This document shows positions 47,525 through 57,482 of a stretch of 64,000 nucleotides of DNA, in pieces (the first letter of the stretch is position 1; each line of letters starts with the position of its first letter). Both the position numbers and the translations under genes were made by a program. The DNA comes from Lachnospiraceae bacterium AM48-27BH. GTDB taxonomy: Bacteria; Bacillota; Clostridia; Lachnospirales; Lachnospiraceae. Below the pieces are notes generated by a model. The model made no database searches. It saw nothing but the letters and a program-made list of their open reading frames with translations, and was not told the origin of the DNA. The stretch covers positions 22,626 through 86,625 of the forward strand of contig QUFC01000014.1 in assembly GCA_003478355.1 (NCBI GenBank). The letters are read 5' to 3'.

Positions 47525-48370
47525 TTATCGTTCAGGCTCTTTGCGTTTGGGAGAGGGACTGGCAGGCGCAGCTTTTTCTGCGGCCTGTGCCAGTTTTTCC
47601 ATGACCGACTCACGCTTCGGAGAGTCGAGCTTATCCAGCTGACTTTTCAGCACTTTGGCAACCTCAACCGCAGTTTCCTCACGGGCTTCTTCAATGGCTG
47701 TATTCAGGAACTCACGATACGGAGCCGTATTACCAGCGGCAAGATCTGCCTTGATTTCTTGGATATGCGCCTGCACATCATCGACCTGATCCATATATTC
47801 ATAGGGGTCGAAGTTCTCTGCAAAACGGTCGAGCTTAAAAGCAAGCTCAGCGATAGGGTCATTGACCACCACCGCCTGTCTGCCGACTTCAAAAGCCTGC
47901 TCCATGACATCCTCATAGAACATTGCCCGCAGTTCCCGGCGCTCCAGCCCGAAGGATTCCAGAATATCCCGGCGGACTTCGAGCATGGACAGTTCAGGGT
48001 TATCAACCTGACCGCCATCAATCTCGTTGTAGTTTTCATCCAACAGGGTGTAGTCGTAACCATCTTCGCAGGTCTGCACCGCAAGGATTCTATCCTTTCC
48101 GACCTTCCATGCGGCTTCATCGCCCATAATCTCAGGCTCCGGCATATAGCTTGCGCCGTTGCGCTCCATAATTTCTGCAAACTGGCAGATATGAAACACA
48201 TTGTATCCGATCTGCGTATGATACTCGTCAATGAAGGTGCAGGGCTTCACAACCATTTCATCCGGGTAGTGAATCTGCACACAGCTGCCATCGGGGATAT
48301 GAAACAAATCCTTATAATGGCTGTCGATAAATCGGATTTCCTTACCATCCGGGTTGTACTCATTTGTCAT
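47525..48370 (-). CDS. LPD/DUF3849-like conjugation-linked protein
   Basis: 281 residues, acidic, RFIDSHYKDLFHIPDGSCVQ then DGYDYTLLDENYNEIDGGQV, with a C-terminal helical part and basic tail. Similar proteins lie between topB and the helicase in Clostridial elements. No catalytic motif seen. Overlaps the topB stop by 4 bases. Confidence 0.7.
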   Translation of the reverse strand: MTNEYNPDGKEIRFIDSHYKDLFHIPDGSCVQIHYPDEMVVKPCTFIDEYHTQIGYNVFHICQFAEIMERNGASYMPEPEIMGDEAAWKVGKDRILAVQTCEDGYDYTLLDENYNEIDGGQVDNPELSMLEVRRDILESFGLERRELRAMFYEDVMEQAFEVGRQAVVVNDPIAELAFKLDRFAENFDPYEYMDQVDDVQAHIQEIKADLAAGNTAPYREFLNTAIEEAREETAVEVAKVLKSQLDKLDSPKRESVMEKLAQAAEKAAPASPSPKRKEPER

Positions 48371-50445
48371 TTGCGCTTTCCTCCATTTTCAAATTCCATA
48401 CTGAACTTCGTTTTGCCATCATCTGATACCTCCATAAAGACGGTGGCATCAAAGGTGTTGCCCGTTCTTTCGGACTTGCAATTCTTGAGCTTTACCTTGC
48501 CGGAACCAAGCAATTTCTGCGCCGTGGCAGAAGTCATGCTCTTGCCGATGCTCGCAAAGTAGCGATTGTTTTCCAGAGGGCAAATTTGCAAGCTCTGTTG
48601 GAACAGAAAAATGCCTTGGCTTTGTCCTCTACAGCACTGCCGCAGAGCGGGCATTTGCCGATAGAATTGGCTTCTTTCGACATCATAACCTCGGAATCAC
48701 GGATTACTTCATAGTTCTGAATCAGACCGGCAATCACATCTTTGATCTCGTCCATAAAGTCCTCGCTGGCATATTCGCCTTTCTCAATGAGCAACAATTT
48801 TTCTTCCCAATCCGCCGTCATGGATGGGGACTGAATCTGTTCCGGCATGACTGTTACCAGAGCCGTACCCTTGTGGGTCGGAATCAGGTGTTTGGTTTTC
48901 TTATCACCCTTACGCTCCAGAAAACCGATGCGAACCAGCTTCTCAATGATACCGGCACGGGTCGCAGGCGTTCCCAAACCTTTGCGCTCCACCTCATCAG
49001 GCATTTCGTCCGCACCGGCAGTTTCCATAGCAGAAAGCAGAGTATCCTCGGTAAAGTGTTTAGGGGGAGATGTTTTCCCTTCCTTGATTTCCGTGCCGCT
49101 GACGGTCATTTCGTCACCAACGGAAACAGAAGGGAGTGTCTGCACGTTTTCGTCGGATTTTGTCGAATCATTTTTCTGAACCAGAGCTTTCCATCCATCC
49201 TGCACAACAGTTTTGCCTTTGGTGGAAAACACGGTACCGCCACAGTCCAGCTCAATAACTGTCTCTGCGTATCGGTGCGGATCGCCAACAGCTACGCACA
49301 ACCGATTCGAGATCAGTTGCAAAATTGCAAGTTCACCCTTGGGAAGTTCGCTCAGATTGCATTTCTGCAATTCTCTGGTCGGAATGATGGCATGGTGATC
49401 TGTGACCTTTTTGTTATTCACAACCTGCTCTGCATGAACTGGTATGTTATCCACATCCTCCACGGGGAATGTGTGGAAAGCCAGCTTTACGAGGTCGGTC
49501 AGGCTATGTGCCATATCTTCCGTCAGAAACCTGCTGTCGGTACGGGGATAAGTGACCAGTTTCTTTTCATAGAGGTTCTGCGTGTAGTCCAAGGTCTGCT
49601 GTGCCGTGTAGCCAAGCACACGGTTGGCTTCTCTCTGTAAACTGGTCAGGTCATAGAGCGCAGGCGGCTTTTCTGTTTTCTCCTTACATTCAGCTTTCTG
49701 AACGATTGCCACCGAACAGCTTTGTTTGACAGCTTCGGCTGCTGCCTTGGTTTTGAAGCGTTCGCTTGCAGCCGTAAAACCATCCAATCCAATCTGAACT
49801 GTGTAGAACAGTTCAGGCTTGAATGCGGAAATGGCAGCTTCTCGCATAACAGCCATAGCAAGGGTAGGGGTCATAACACGACCAACATTCAGGGTCTGCC
49901 CGTAAAGGGTCGAAAAAAGTCGAGTAGCGTTAATACCAACAATCCAGTCGGCTCGTTCTCGACACAGTGCTGCTTCATACAAAGCATCATATTCCGTTCC
50001 AGACCTGAGATTTTCAAAGCCCTCCTTGATTGCTACATCTTCCATCGAGGAAATCCAAAGCCGCTCAAACGGCTTTCTGCACCCGGCTTTGTGGTACACC
50101 AACCGAAAGATCAGCTCGCCCTCACGACCGGCATCTGTTGCACACACAAGACTCGCAACATCTTCTCTGGCCATGAGCTTTTTCAGAATCCCAAACTGTT
50201 TTTTCGTACCGGCAGAACCTCATACTGCCAGTCCATCGGAAGATAGGAAGGTCTGCATAAGCCCATTTGCTGTACTTCGCATCATAGACTTCCGGCTGTG
50301 CCAGCTCCACCAAATGCCCTACACACCAGCTGACCACATATCCGTTTCCCTCTAAGTAGCCATCCTCACGCTTGGCAGCACCTAACACTTTGGCAATACT
50401 CTGTGCAACCGAAGGCTTTTCAGCCAAAACTAATTTCATTTGCAT
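48367..50445 (-). pseudogene. topB: DNA topoisomerase III of element 2, three frameshifts
   Basis: Same family as 9781-11870. KLVLAEKPSVAQSIAKVLG at the start, Toprim DAGREGE near residue 105, catalytic Tyr in LVTYPRTDSRFL near 300, VTDHHAIIPT, zinc-ribbon CPLCGSAVED and CSNRACKFALW. Frame breaks: 50238-50239 (GG for GGG), 50209-50210 (CC for CCC), 48569-48572 (TTTT for TTTTT); all are homopolymer deletions. Repaired length about 693 residues, near the 695 of the other copy. Confidence 0.87.
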
Positions 50446-50458
50446 CTGCTCCTTTCAC

Positions 50459-50608
50459 AAAAAAATAAGCAGCCACACACCGTAGTGCATGACTGCTATG
50501 TAAAAAGTTCGGAAAGGATTTTTGCAACCTGATACAATTTTCTGTTCTACAATCTCCGTCATAATAAAAATATCTCCATCATTTCAAAAGAGAATGACGG
50601 AGATATTT
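50459..50608 (-). terminator. Two terminators between the DUF4143 gene and topB
   Basis: AAATATCTCCGTCATT / AATGATGGAGATATTT then TTATT (50561-50608), right after the DUF4143 stop; and AGCAGTCATGCAC / GTGTGTGGCTGCT then TATTTTTTT (50459-50497), just before topB. The DUF4143 gene is thus transcriptionally closed off. Confidence 0.8.
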
Positions 50609-50616
50609 CACCTTGC

Positions 50617-51813
50617 TTATTCTTGTAGCAACCAATCGGCTATATCGTGAATTTCGATTCCTTCATAGCTATATTGGGGATGTTTGGTTCTGGCAATAAT
50701 CATTTTCGGATAAGCGTCTCGAATCTGAAGCAGAGGAGAGCATTCTCTCTCAAATGTTTCCTGCCCGGAAATGTTGTCGCTGACCTGAATATAAATCTTT
50801 TCGCTACCTCTCTGAGCAACAAAGTCGATTTCCTTTTGATAGAGCTTGCCGACATAGACATCATATCCACGGCGAAGAAGCTCGATACAAACAACGTTTT
50901 CATATACTCTGCCATAGTCTATATTTCTGCTTCCCAGTATTGCATATCGAATACCGCTGTCACACAAATAGAACTTTTCAGAGCTTTCAAGGTATTTCTT
51001 ACCTCGGATGTCATATCTCTTAATATCATAAAATACAAAAGCATTGCACAAATACTTAATGTACTTGCCGACGGTTACATGATTGGTTGGAGTCTCATTT
51101 GCTGTCAGTAGCTGACTGACCTTATTCGGAGAAGTCAGGTTGCTGATATTATCCATAAGGAACTCGCTCAGACGTTGTAAAACCAAAGTGTCCGGGAGAG
51201 TATATTTCTGTACCAAATCCCTTGTAACAATCGTTTCGTAGACCTCTTTGATATAGTTTGTTCTGTCTTTTTCGGTTCTATAAGCATAGGAACCTGCTAA
51301 ACCGCCCTTGATAGCGTACTCATCAAAGAGCTTATCTTTGTCACTAATATCATCATAATACTGGCAATATTCCTGGAAGCTGAAAGGAAACACATGAATT
51401 TCAATATAGCGTCCGGTAAACAGAGTTGCCAGATCTGCACTCAACAGGAAAGCATTAGAGCCTGTTACATAGATGTCGTATTTTCCCTTAGAGTACAGGC
51501 TATTGATTGCCAACTCAAACTTGGGACACATCTGAACCTCGTCTACAAACAGGTAGTTCGTTTTTCCTTCCTGATAATGTTCTTCCACATAGGCGTGTAA
51601 GGCATGGTATTCCTTGATTTCTTCATACGCCAAATCCATGAAGTCGATGAAGATAATATTGATGTTTTCAAAATTGCTTTTCAGATACGCAATATACGCC
51701 TGCATCAATTTGGACTTACCAGATCGACGAATGCCCGTGATGATCTTGATGTCAGGAGTACCATTCAGTTCAATGATTCTATCGAGATATTTTGCTCTCG
51801 TGATTGTTTTCAT
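50617..51813 (-). CDS. AAA ATPase with DUF4143 domain
   Basis: 398 residues from ATG 51813. Walker A GIRRSGKSKLMQ near residue 32, Walker B-like NYLFVDEVQ near 88, and a C-terminal DUF4143/PD-(D/E)xK-like domain (KYLESSEKFYLCDSGIRYAI; VYVGKLYQKEIDFVAQR). Such ATPases are widespread in gut bacteria; some act in defence or stress, but the role is unproved. Own promoter (51875-51903) and terminator, AT-rich: cargo placed between DUF4366 and topB. Confidence 0.82.
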   Translation of the reverse strand: MKTITRAKYLDRIIELNGTPDIKIITGIRRSGKSKLMQAYIAYLKSNFENINIIFIDFMDLAYEEIKEYHALHAYVEEHYQEGKTNYLFVDEVQMCPKFELAINSLYSKGKYDIYVTGSNAFLLSADLATLFTGRYIEIHVFPFSFQEYCQYYDDISDKDKLFDEYAIKGGLAGSYAYRTEKDRTNYIKEVYETIVTRDLVQKYTLPDTLVLQRLSEFLMDNISNLTSPNKVSQLLTANETPTNHVTVGKYIKYLCNAFVFYDIKRYDIRGKKYLESSEKFYLCDSGIRYAILGSRNIDYGRVYENVVCIELLRRGYDVYVGKLYQKEIDFVAQRGSEKIYIQVSDNISGQETFERECSPLLQIRDAYPKMIIARTKHPQYSYEGIEIHDIADWLLQE

Positions 51814-51874
51814 ATAGTCACCCGCTTTCAAAAATTGAAGTTTTTTCATTTCTCGAAACCGCTTCGCTGTACTT

Positions 51875-51903
51875 ATTATACTGTCTGCTAATAGTATATG
51901 CAA
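51875..51903 (-). promoter_or_regulatory. Promoter of the DUF4143 gene
   Basis: Minus strand TTGCAT (51898-51903), 17-base spacer, TATAAT (51875-51880). Just upstream lies an inverted repeat CTTTCAAAAA / TTTTTGAAAG (51911-51945), perhaps a terminator or operator. Confidence 0.75.
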
Positions 51904-52000
51904 GATGTCACTTTCAAAAACGCAAATTTTTTTATTTTTTGAAAGCGGAAACTATGTAAAGGCAACCCGAAGGCTGCCCCAGGCATCAAGCCTATCCTGT

Positions 52001-52682
52001 TTACACAGGTTCATTATCATCTTCATCGACGGAGCTATCTTCATCGTCGTCCTCAAACTCCGGATCGTACCCATAGTCCTCGTCATCGTCCACATAATCA
52101 GCATCTGGGTCAGGCTTTGCCGCTTCCTGTGCCTTCTTCTTTTCCTGGACTTTCTTAAATACGAAGAATCCACCACCACAGGCAAGCACAATCAGAGTAA
52201 GAATCGCCGGGAGCATATTTGTGGATTTCGGCTTTTCCTCCGGTGTCGGTTCTGTAATTTCAGGAACTGTTTCAACTACTTCCGGCTTTGTTTCCTCAAC
52301 CGGCTTGGTGAACTCTGCAACTTCTTCCTCGTCCATCAGCTTGAGCAGGTCGGCTTCATCCACCTGATTCAGAAAATGCACGGTTTCCTCGCCTTATCAT
52401 CACGGTCAATGATGATATAGAAGTAGTTTCCGTTTTTGGTTACAGCGGTAATGAACTGCTTTCCGCTTTTCGTAGGCGAGCCAGCGTCATCAACCAAAGT
52501 CAGATTGCCGTCGGGAGTAAGCGGTAGCATCGGCTCCTCCGGCTCTGTTTCGGGAACTTTTTCTTCGACCGCAGGTTCTTCAGTCGCTACGCTTTCATCT
52601 ACATAGCAAATGCCGTTGTAGAAAACACGCCAAAACACATTGCACACGCCAGCAATGCGGCTCCAATTTTCTTAAATCTCAT
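52001..52682 (-). pseudogene. DUF4366 surface protein of element 2, two frameshifts
   Basis: Counterpart of 9068-9784. From ATG 52682 a signal peptide (RFKKIGAALLACAMCFGVFS, then TTAFA) is followed by one missing base near 52616, after which the mature protein reads YVDESVATEEPAVEEKVPE. A second break at 52392-52393 (CC for CCC on the plus strand) splits DRDDK-G-EETVHFLNQ. Repaired, about 227 residues with a C-terminal membrane span (MLPAILTLIVLACGGGFFVF) and acidic tail. Lacks the Cys-rich insert of the element 1 protein. Confidence 0.82.
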
Positions 52683-52929
52683 TCTGCGTTTCCTCCTCAT
52701 TCATAGTATTGATCGTATCAGGCTTCGGAGCCATATCCGCAGCAAACATACGGAGCAGCTCGGAAAGCTGTTCGGGATTCAGGTTCGCAGCATGAACCAT
52801 CTCATGGATTTCGGAATTTTCCTCCTCACGGTATCTGCGTTCCAGGTCTTTCACCTTAGCATCCCATTCTGCCCGTTTCTTACGGGCTTTTTCAAGGTCT
52901 GCACCTATTCTGTCTAACTTGGCACTCAA
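52672..52929 (-). CDS. DUF4315 coiled-coil protein
   Basis: 85 residues, SAKLDRIGADLEKARKKRAE, strongly charged and helical, acidic end. Same family and position as 8824-9078. Overlaps the start of DUF4366 by 11 bases, exactly as in element 1. Confidence 0.8.
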   Translation of the reverse strand: MSAKLDRIGADLEKARKKRAEWDAKVKDLERRYREEENSEIHEMVHAANLNPEQLSELLRMFAADMAPKPDTINTMNEEETQNEI

Positions 52930-52943
52930 TCGCCATCCCTCCT

Positions 52944-54680
52944 TTAGTTTCTGATTCTGCCGAAGCAGTAAAAATGCTGTTGCCAGTAATTCGATTCGAT
53001 AGAAGCGTAGGAAATGGGGTTTCCGCAGTGGATCATCATACCATTGCCAACATAGATACCAACGTGTGATGCACCGGAGGTATCATAAGTGCCTTGGAAG
53101 AAAATCAAATCTCCCGGTTTGGCAGAGCTTTTCGGGATAATGTCGCATACGCCCATCAAACCGTTTGCGGTCAAACGACCAACACTCCAACCGTTTCCGC
53201 AGTGATTGATTACATAGGAAACAAATCCGGAGCAGTCAAAGGAGGTAGACGGGCTGCTGCCGCCCCACACATACGGGTATCCCAGATATTTTTCAGCTTC
53301 CCGAATCATATTGGCAAATCTTGTGTCTGTCAGCGCTTCGCCCGGAATATCATAATCGGTGTACTCGCCGCCAGGGGTGGCGTAAATGTCATTTCCGAAA
53401 ATATCCGGTCTGTTGCCCCTTGTCTGAAGCAAAATTCTATATCGCTCCATATCATCTTCCGACAAGCCGGAATTTGAAATCACACTGTTCAAGCCCTTAT
53501 TTCTGAGCTTCACATTCAGAATATAATATTCGTAATCTTCTTCCTCTGTTGTTGTCTCTCCCGTTTCGGGATCAGTAGAAGATGTTGTTCGTGTACGAAT
53601 CTCTACTACTTCCGTCAGGGTCAGCTCATATTGTTGCTCAAATAGCCATTGCAGGGTAGCCTGCACCTCATCTCTGGTGTAATCCTCAAACTTCACCGTC
53701 AAATACGCCGCCAGCTCATAAGGATTGTGGTTGATTTCATCAAGGTCATACCGGTACTCGTCATATCCGCTATGAGTACGCTCGATATTATTGATTTTAT
53801 TGCGGAGCGCAGCTTCCAAAGCCTTGTAATCATTGTCCGCACCAATAATATCTTCCTCTTTTGCAGTAAAAGAAGTTCCCAGAATGATCTGTGTGCCGCC
53901 TTGGAACATAGCCGAACAAGACGAGAACATCCCTGAGAGTATCATAAAAAGCAGTCCGGCAATCAAAACAAACAGAATCGTTTTAGAGTGTGTGGTGCAG
54001 AACTCCGTTACTCTTTCTGTGATGTTCTTGGCTCCCTGAGCTGCTTTGCCCGTTGCCTTGCCTGCACCCTTAGATGCAGAAGCCGTTGTCGAAGCGGTAT
54101 TCTTACCGGCTTTGGCGGCAGCATATTCTTTCTTGATTGCCCTTTTCTGTTGCCAACGGGAAAAGGGATTGGAACCGGCATCGGGGTTGTCCTTTTTGAA
54201 CTTCTCATACAGGGCATTTACATTTGCTTTATCTGACTTCTCAACCAGCTTTTCCGCCTTGTCGTAGGCTTTCAGCTTGTGACTGTAAACGGCATGATCG
54301 ACGGTATAGACAGTGGATTCAACAGCCTTGGTCGTTTCCTGCACAGCCTGAACGCCGATATTATCATCCTCATATTCTGACACCGCCCGATGTGCTTTGG
54401 ATGTGAGCGTGACTGCGGCACCACGGCTTGCCATGTGCTTTGCCACAGATGGGCGCTCGATTTCCGTAAACTCCGCTTTTTCAAAACGGAGCTTTGCTTT
54501 ACGGGAACCGGCTGCATCTGTTTCCAGCTTTAGCTTCGGCTTTGCCTTTTTAGAAGCCAATTTGTCTGCCGCTTTTTCAGCCCTATCAACCGCCTTATCT
54601 GCACGGTCGGCAGCTTTCTTCACATGAGAATCTGCAAGGTCATCTTCGGTAAAACGGAGTCGTGTAGGTCTTTTCGCCAT
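52944..54680 (-). CDS. NlpC/P60 cell-wall hydrolase of the transfer system
   Basis: 578 residues, intact. Charged N-terminus (PTRLRFTEDDLADSHVKKAA), membrane span near 235-253, stalk (GYDEYRYDLDEINHNPYEL), C-terminal NlpC/P60 domain: Cys in FDCSGFVSYVINH near residue 483, His in GASHVGIYVGN near 537, second His in MMIHCGNP. Opens peptidoglycan for the transfer channel. It overlaps nothing but lies 3 bases after the VirB4 stop. The element 1 counterpart has CHAP in place of NlpC/P60. Confidence 0.9.
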   Translation of the reverse strand: MAKRPTRLRFTEDDLADSHVKKAADRADKAVDRAEKAADKLASKKAKPKLKLETDAAGSRKAKLRFEKAEFTEIERPSVAKHMASRGAAVTLTSKAHRAVSEYEDDNIGVQAVQETTKAVESTVYTVDHAVYSHKLKAYDKAEKLVEKSDKANVNALYEKFKKDNPDAGSNPFSRWQQKRAIKKEYAAAKAGKNTASTTASASKGAGKATGKAAQGAKNITERVTEFCTTHSKTILFVLIAGLLFMILSGMFSSCSAMFQGGTQIILGTSFTAKEEDIIGADNDYKALEAALRNKINNIERTHSGYDEYRYDLDEINHNPYELAAYLTVKFEDYTRDEVQATLQWLFEQQYELTLTEVVEIRTRTTSSTDPETGETTTEEEDYEYYILNVKLRNKGLNSVISNSGLSEDDMERYRILLQTRGNRPDIFGNDIYATPGGEYTDYDIPGEALTDTRFANMIREAEKYLGYPYVWGGSSPSTSFDCSGFVSYVINHCGNGWSVGRLTANGLMGVCDIIPKSSAKPGDLIFFQGTYDTSGASHVGIYVGNGMMIHCGNPISYASIESNYWQQHFYCFGRIRN

Positions 54681-54683
54681 ACA

Positions 54684-57110
54684 TTACGCCTCCTTTTCCT
54701 GTGCCACCTCGTTTAACTTCGTGGTCATAATGCGATACAGTTCCAGATCTGTCGGGAATCGGTCAATGAACGGCAGAATCACATTGCCATAGAACAGAAG
54801 TCCTTCGCCCTCACCGGAGTTGGTTACATAGGACAGCTGATGCGGCGAAATGTTCAACCGCTGTGCCAGAATACTTCGGTCATCGCTTGCCTGATTCAGC
54901 ATATAGATGAAATCAGAGTTTTCGAGGATGTTGGCAATCTCCGGGGAACGAAGCAGGTCTTTGACATTCTGAGTAATACCGGTCGGCAAGCCGCCCCATT
55001 TACGGAATCGCTTCCAGATTTCTACGGAATAGGTTGCCGTCTGTTCTTCCTTCAGAAGCAGATGGAACTCGTCAATATAATATCTGGTCGATTTACCGGC
55101 AGAACGGTTGGCAGTTACACGCCCCCAGACCTGATCCTGAACGATCAGCATACCGATTTTTTTCAGCTGATTGCCCAGCTCCTTAATGTCGAAGCACACC
55201 AGACGATTCTGAATATCCACATTGGTTCTGTTGTTAAACAGTTTCAGAGAACCCTTAACATAGATTTCCAAGGCGGTCGCTACATGGTGGGCTTCCTTTT
55301 CGTCCTGTTTCAGAAGGGCATCATACAAATCCTCAAGGATCGGCATATTCTCAGGGGCAGGATTGTCGAAATATCTCTGGTAAATCTGATGCACACAACG
55401 GTCGATAACCGTCTTTTCGATAGGCTGCAAGCCATCCTTACTGCCCATAATCAACTCACAGAGGGACAGGATAAAATCAGCTTTCAGTGCTACCGGGTTG
55501 TCATCCTCAGAGTAGTTCAGGTTGATGTCCATAGGGTTGATATAGTTGGTACTGGAGGAGCTGATTTTTACCACCTGACCATTGAACTTGTGAACCAGAG
55601 CCGCATATTCCGCTTCGGGGTCGCAGATGATAATATCGTCATCCGTAACCAGGAACGCATTGGTGATTTCACGCTTTGCGGAAAAGGATTTACCGGAACC
55701 GGGAGTACCCAGAATCAGTCCGTTGGGGTTCTTGAGCTTCTTTCTGTCCACCATGATAAGGTTGTTCGACAGAGCATTCAGCCCGTAATAGAGCGTTTCT
55801 CCACCATTCTGGAACAGCTCCTGCGTGGTGAAAGGCACAAAAATAGCCGTGGAACTGGTAGTCAGGCCACGACGAATCTCAATCAGGTTTTGTGCCAAAG
55901 GCAGGCTGCTCATCAGTCCGGATTCCTGCTGAAAATCCAAACGACGCAGATTGCAGTTATGCTTCTGGGCGATGCTCTGTGCCTGGAACACATTGTTCTC
56001 CAGTTCCTGCTCGGTGCGCCCGGTGTTCAGCACCAGAAATGTCACCATGAACATTCGCTCATTCTGGCTCTGCAATTCTTTCAGAAGTGACTTCGCATCT
56101 TTACCATAGGTAGCAAGGTCAGATGGGATAATGTCCATGTCATAGCCAGAACGCACAGCCTTTTTCTGTTCCTCGATTTTGGAACGGTCAAGCTCGGTGA
56201 TGATTCTCTTGATGGTCTTAATCGCCGCAGTCTGGTCAACCGACTGGATGTGCATGGTCACGATCTGCGTGGATTCCATATCCAGAAAATCCGCCAGCAT
56301 ACGATCAGACAGGTCTGATGCCGTAATTGCCAGATAAGACATCGAACCGAAGATACTGCCCATCTGGAAGGTGCGGTTGGTCTTAAAGGCAAACGCCGTC
56401 GGAGCAATGAAGTCCTTTACGGACAGCCCGGATTCCACAAGATACTTCCAATCGAAGAAGAACTTATCATTATCACCCATGTGGAACATAGAGTGCATCA
56501 GATGCAGCCGCTCTTTGCCGTTCATGGTAGTGGCAATGACACCCAAACGCCGAAAGTTATTGAGCAGATCGTTTTCGATATGGTTGAGTCTCGGCTTTGC
56601 CTGCCGCATGGATTCGGCTTCAATGCCGAATGTCAGGTACTTGGTTTTGGTCAAGCCGTTGTTGCCCTGCGCCAACTGCTTTTTCAGCATCTGGCTATAC
56701 TCGGCACGGACGGGATTGAAGCTGTCCTTCTTGAACGGGATACGGATACTCTTTTCAAAGCTTTCAGCATCGGTACTCAGGTTCATAAAGGAAAGCTCAA
56801 AGTGAATGGAGCTGTCAAAGAAATTCAGGAAACTGCACCACTCATCGAAGATGGCAGTCTTATCTTCCTGCTGTGCCAGCTGATAGTTGATGTCCTGAAA
56901 CTGAATGGTCTTGGTGTAATAACTGTCAGTGACACGGCAGATGCCATCCGGGAACATTCTCTGAAAGGGAATGGACTGCTGTGCAGTCTGCGGAATACCG
57001 TTGTCCTTCTTTGCCCGTTCCACAACAGCTTTAATTTCTCGCTGCTGCTTCCGATTCAGATTTGCAGGCATTTTGATGTTTCTTGCCTGTGGCTTCTTTT
57101 TGAAAAACAA
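54684..57110 (-). CDS. VirB4/TraE-type conjugation ATPase
   Basis: About 808 residues, intact. Walker A GTPGSGKSFSAK near 470 and Walker B YYIDEFHLLL near 680, GGLPTGITQN after it. Start: TTG at 57110, eight bases after GGAGG; the earlier TTG at 57119 is too near the ribosome site. Same TTG-in-prgI arrangement as element 1. Homologous over its length to 2912-5311 but clearly diverged. Confidence 0.92.
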   Translation of the reverse strand: MFFKKKPQARNIKMPANLNRKQQREIKAVVERAKKDNGIPQTAQQSIPFQRMFPDGICRVTDSYYTKTIQFQDINYQLAQQEDKTAIFDEWCSFLNFFDSSIHFELSFMNLSTDAESFEKSIRIPFKKDSFNPVRAEYSQMLKKQLAQGNNGLTKTKYLTFGIEAESMRQAKPRLNHIENDLLNNFRRLGVIATTMNGKERLHLMHSMFHMGDNDKFFFDWKYLVESGLSVKDFIAPTAFAFKTNRTFQMGSIFGSMSYLAITASDLSDRMLADFLDMESTQIVTMHIQSVDQTAAIKTIKRIITELDRSKIEEQKKAVRSGYDMDIIPSDLATYGKDAKSLLKELQSQNERMFMVTFLVLNTGRTEQELENNVFQAQSIAQKHNCNLRRLDFQQESGLMSSLPLAQNLIEIRRGLTTSSTAIFVPFTTQELFQNGGETLYYGLNALSNNLIMVDRKKLKNPNGLILGTPGSGKSFSAKREITNAFLVTDDDIIICDPEAEYAALVHKFNGQVVKISSSSTNYINPMDINLNYSEDDNPVALKADFILSLCELIMGSKDGLQPIEKTVIDRCVHQIYQRYFDNPAPENMPILEDLYDALLKQDEKEAHHVATALEIYVKGSLKLFNNRTNVDIQNRLVCFDIKELGNQLKKIGMLIVQDQVWGRVTANRSAGKSTRYYIDEFHLLLKEEQTATYSVEIWKRFRKWGGLPTGITQNVKDLLRSPEIANILENSDFIYMLNQASDDRSILAQRLNISPHQLSYVTNSGEGEGLLFYGNVILPFIDRFPTDLELYRIMTTKLNEVAQEKEA

Positions 57111-57465
57111 TTCGTTCAACCTCCTTTTCCAGTTTGTACTGACGCATCAAAGCGTCATAATAGTTGTCCGTCTGATAAGGGCGAACCTTGGGACGAACGA
57201 ATTTGGTCTGAATGAAGTGTTCTACAACCACTTCCAACGGCTGACTATCCTTTTCATACATTGCCAGAAAGAACAACGGTAACATGACGATCATCATGGA
57301 CAGTGCTGCAAGGCTCACATTTCCGGTTGCTTTGACCAGAAAGAAAATCGGCACTCCGATGAGCGCCGCCGCACCAAAGCAAAGTAACTGCCGTTTCGTC
57401 AGATTGAAGAACACTTTTGTTTTTACCCTCGTCAGGTCACGAGGTACGGGAATATACGCTGCCAA
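57031..57465 (-). CDS. PrgI-family membrane protein
   Basis: 144 residues from TTG 57465 after GGAGG: AAYIPVPRDLTRVKTKVFF, two membrane segments, then VRPKVRPYQTDNYYDALMRQ. Overlaps the VirB4 gene by 80 bases. Same role as 2560-2979. Confidence 0.87.
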   Translation of the reverse strand: MAAYIPVPRDLTRVKTKVFFNLTKRQLLCFGAAALIGVPIFFLVKATGNVSLAALSMMIVMLPLFFLAMYEKDSQPLEVVVEHFIQTKFVRPKVRPYQTDNYYDALMRQYKLEKEVERIVFQKEATGKKHQNACKSESEAAARN

Positions 57466-57482
57466 ACAATTTCCTCCTTCCC

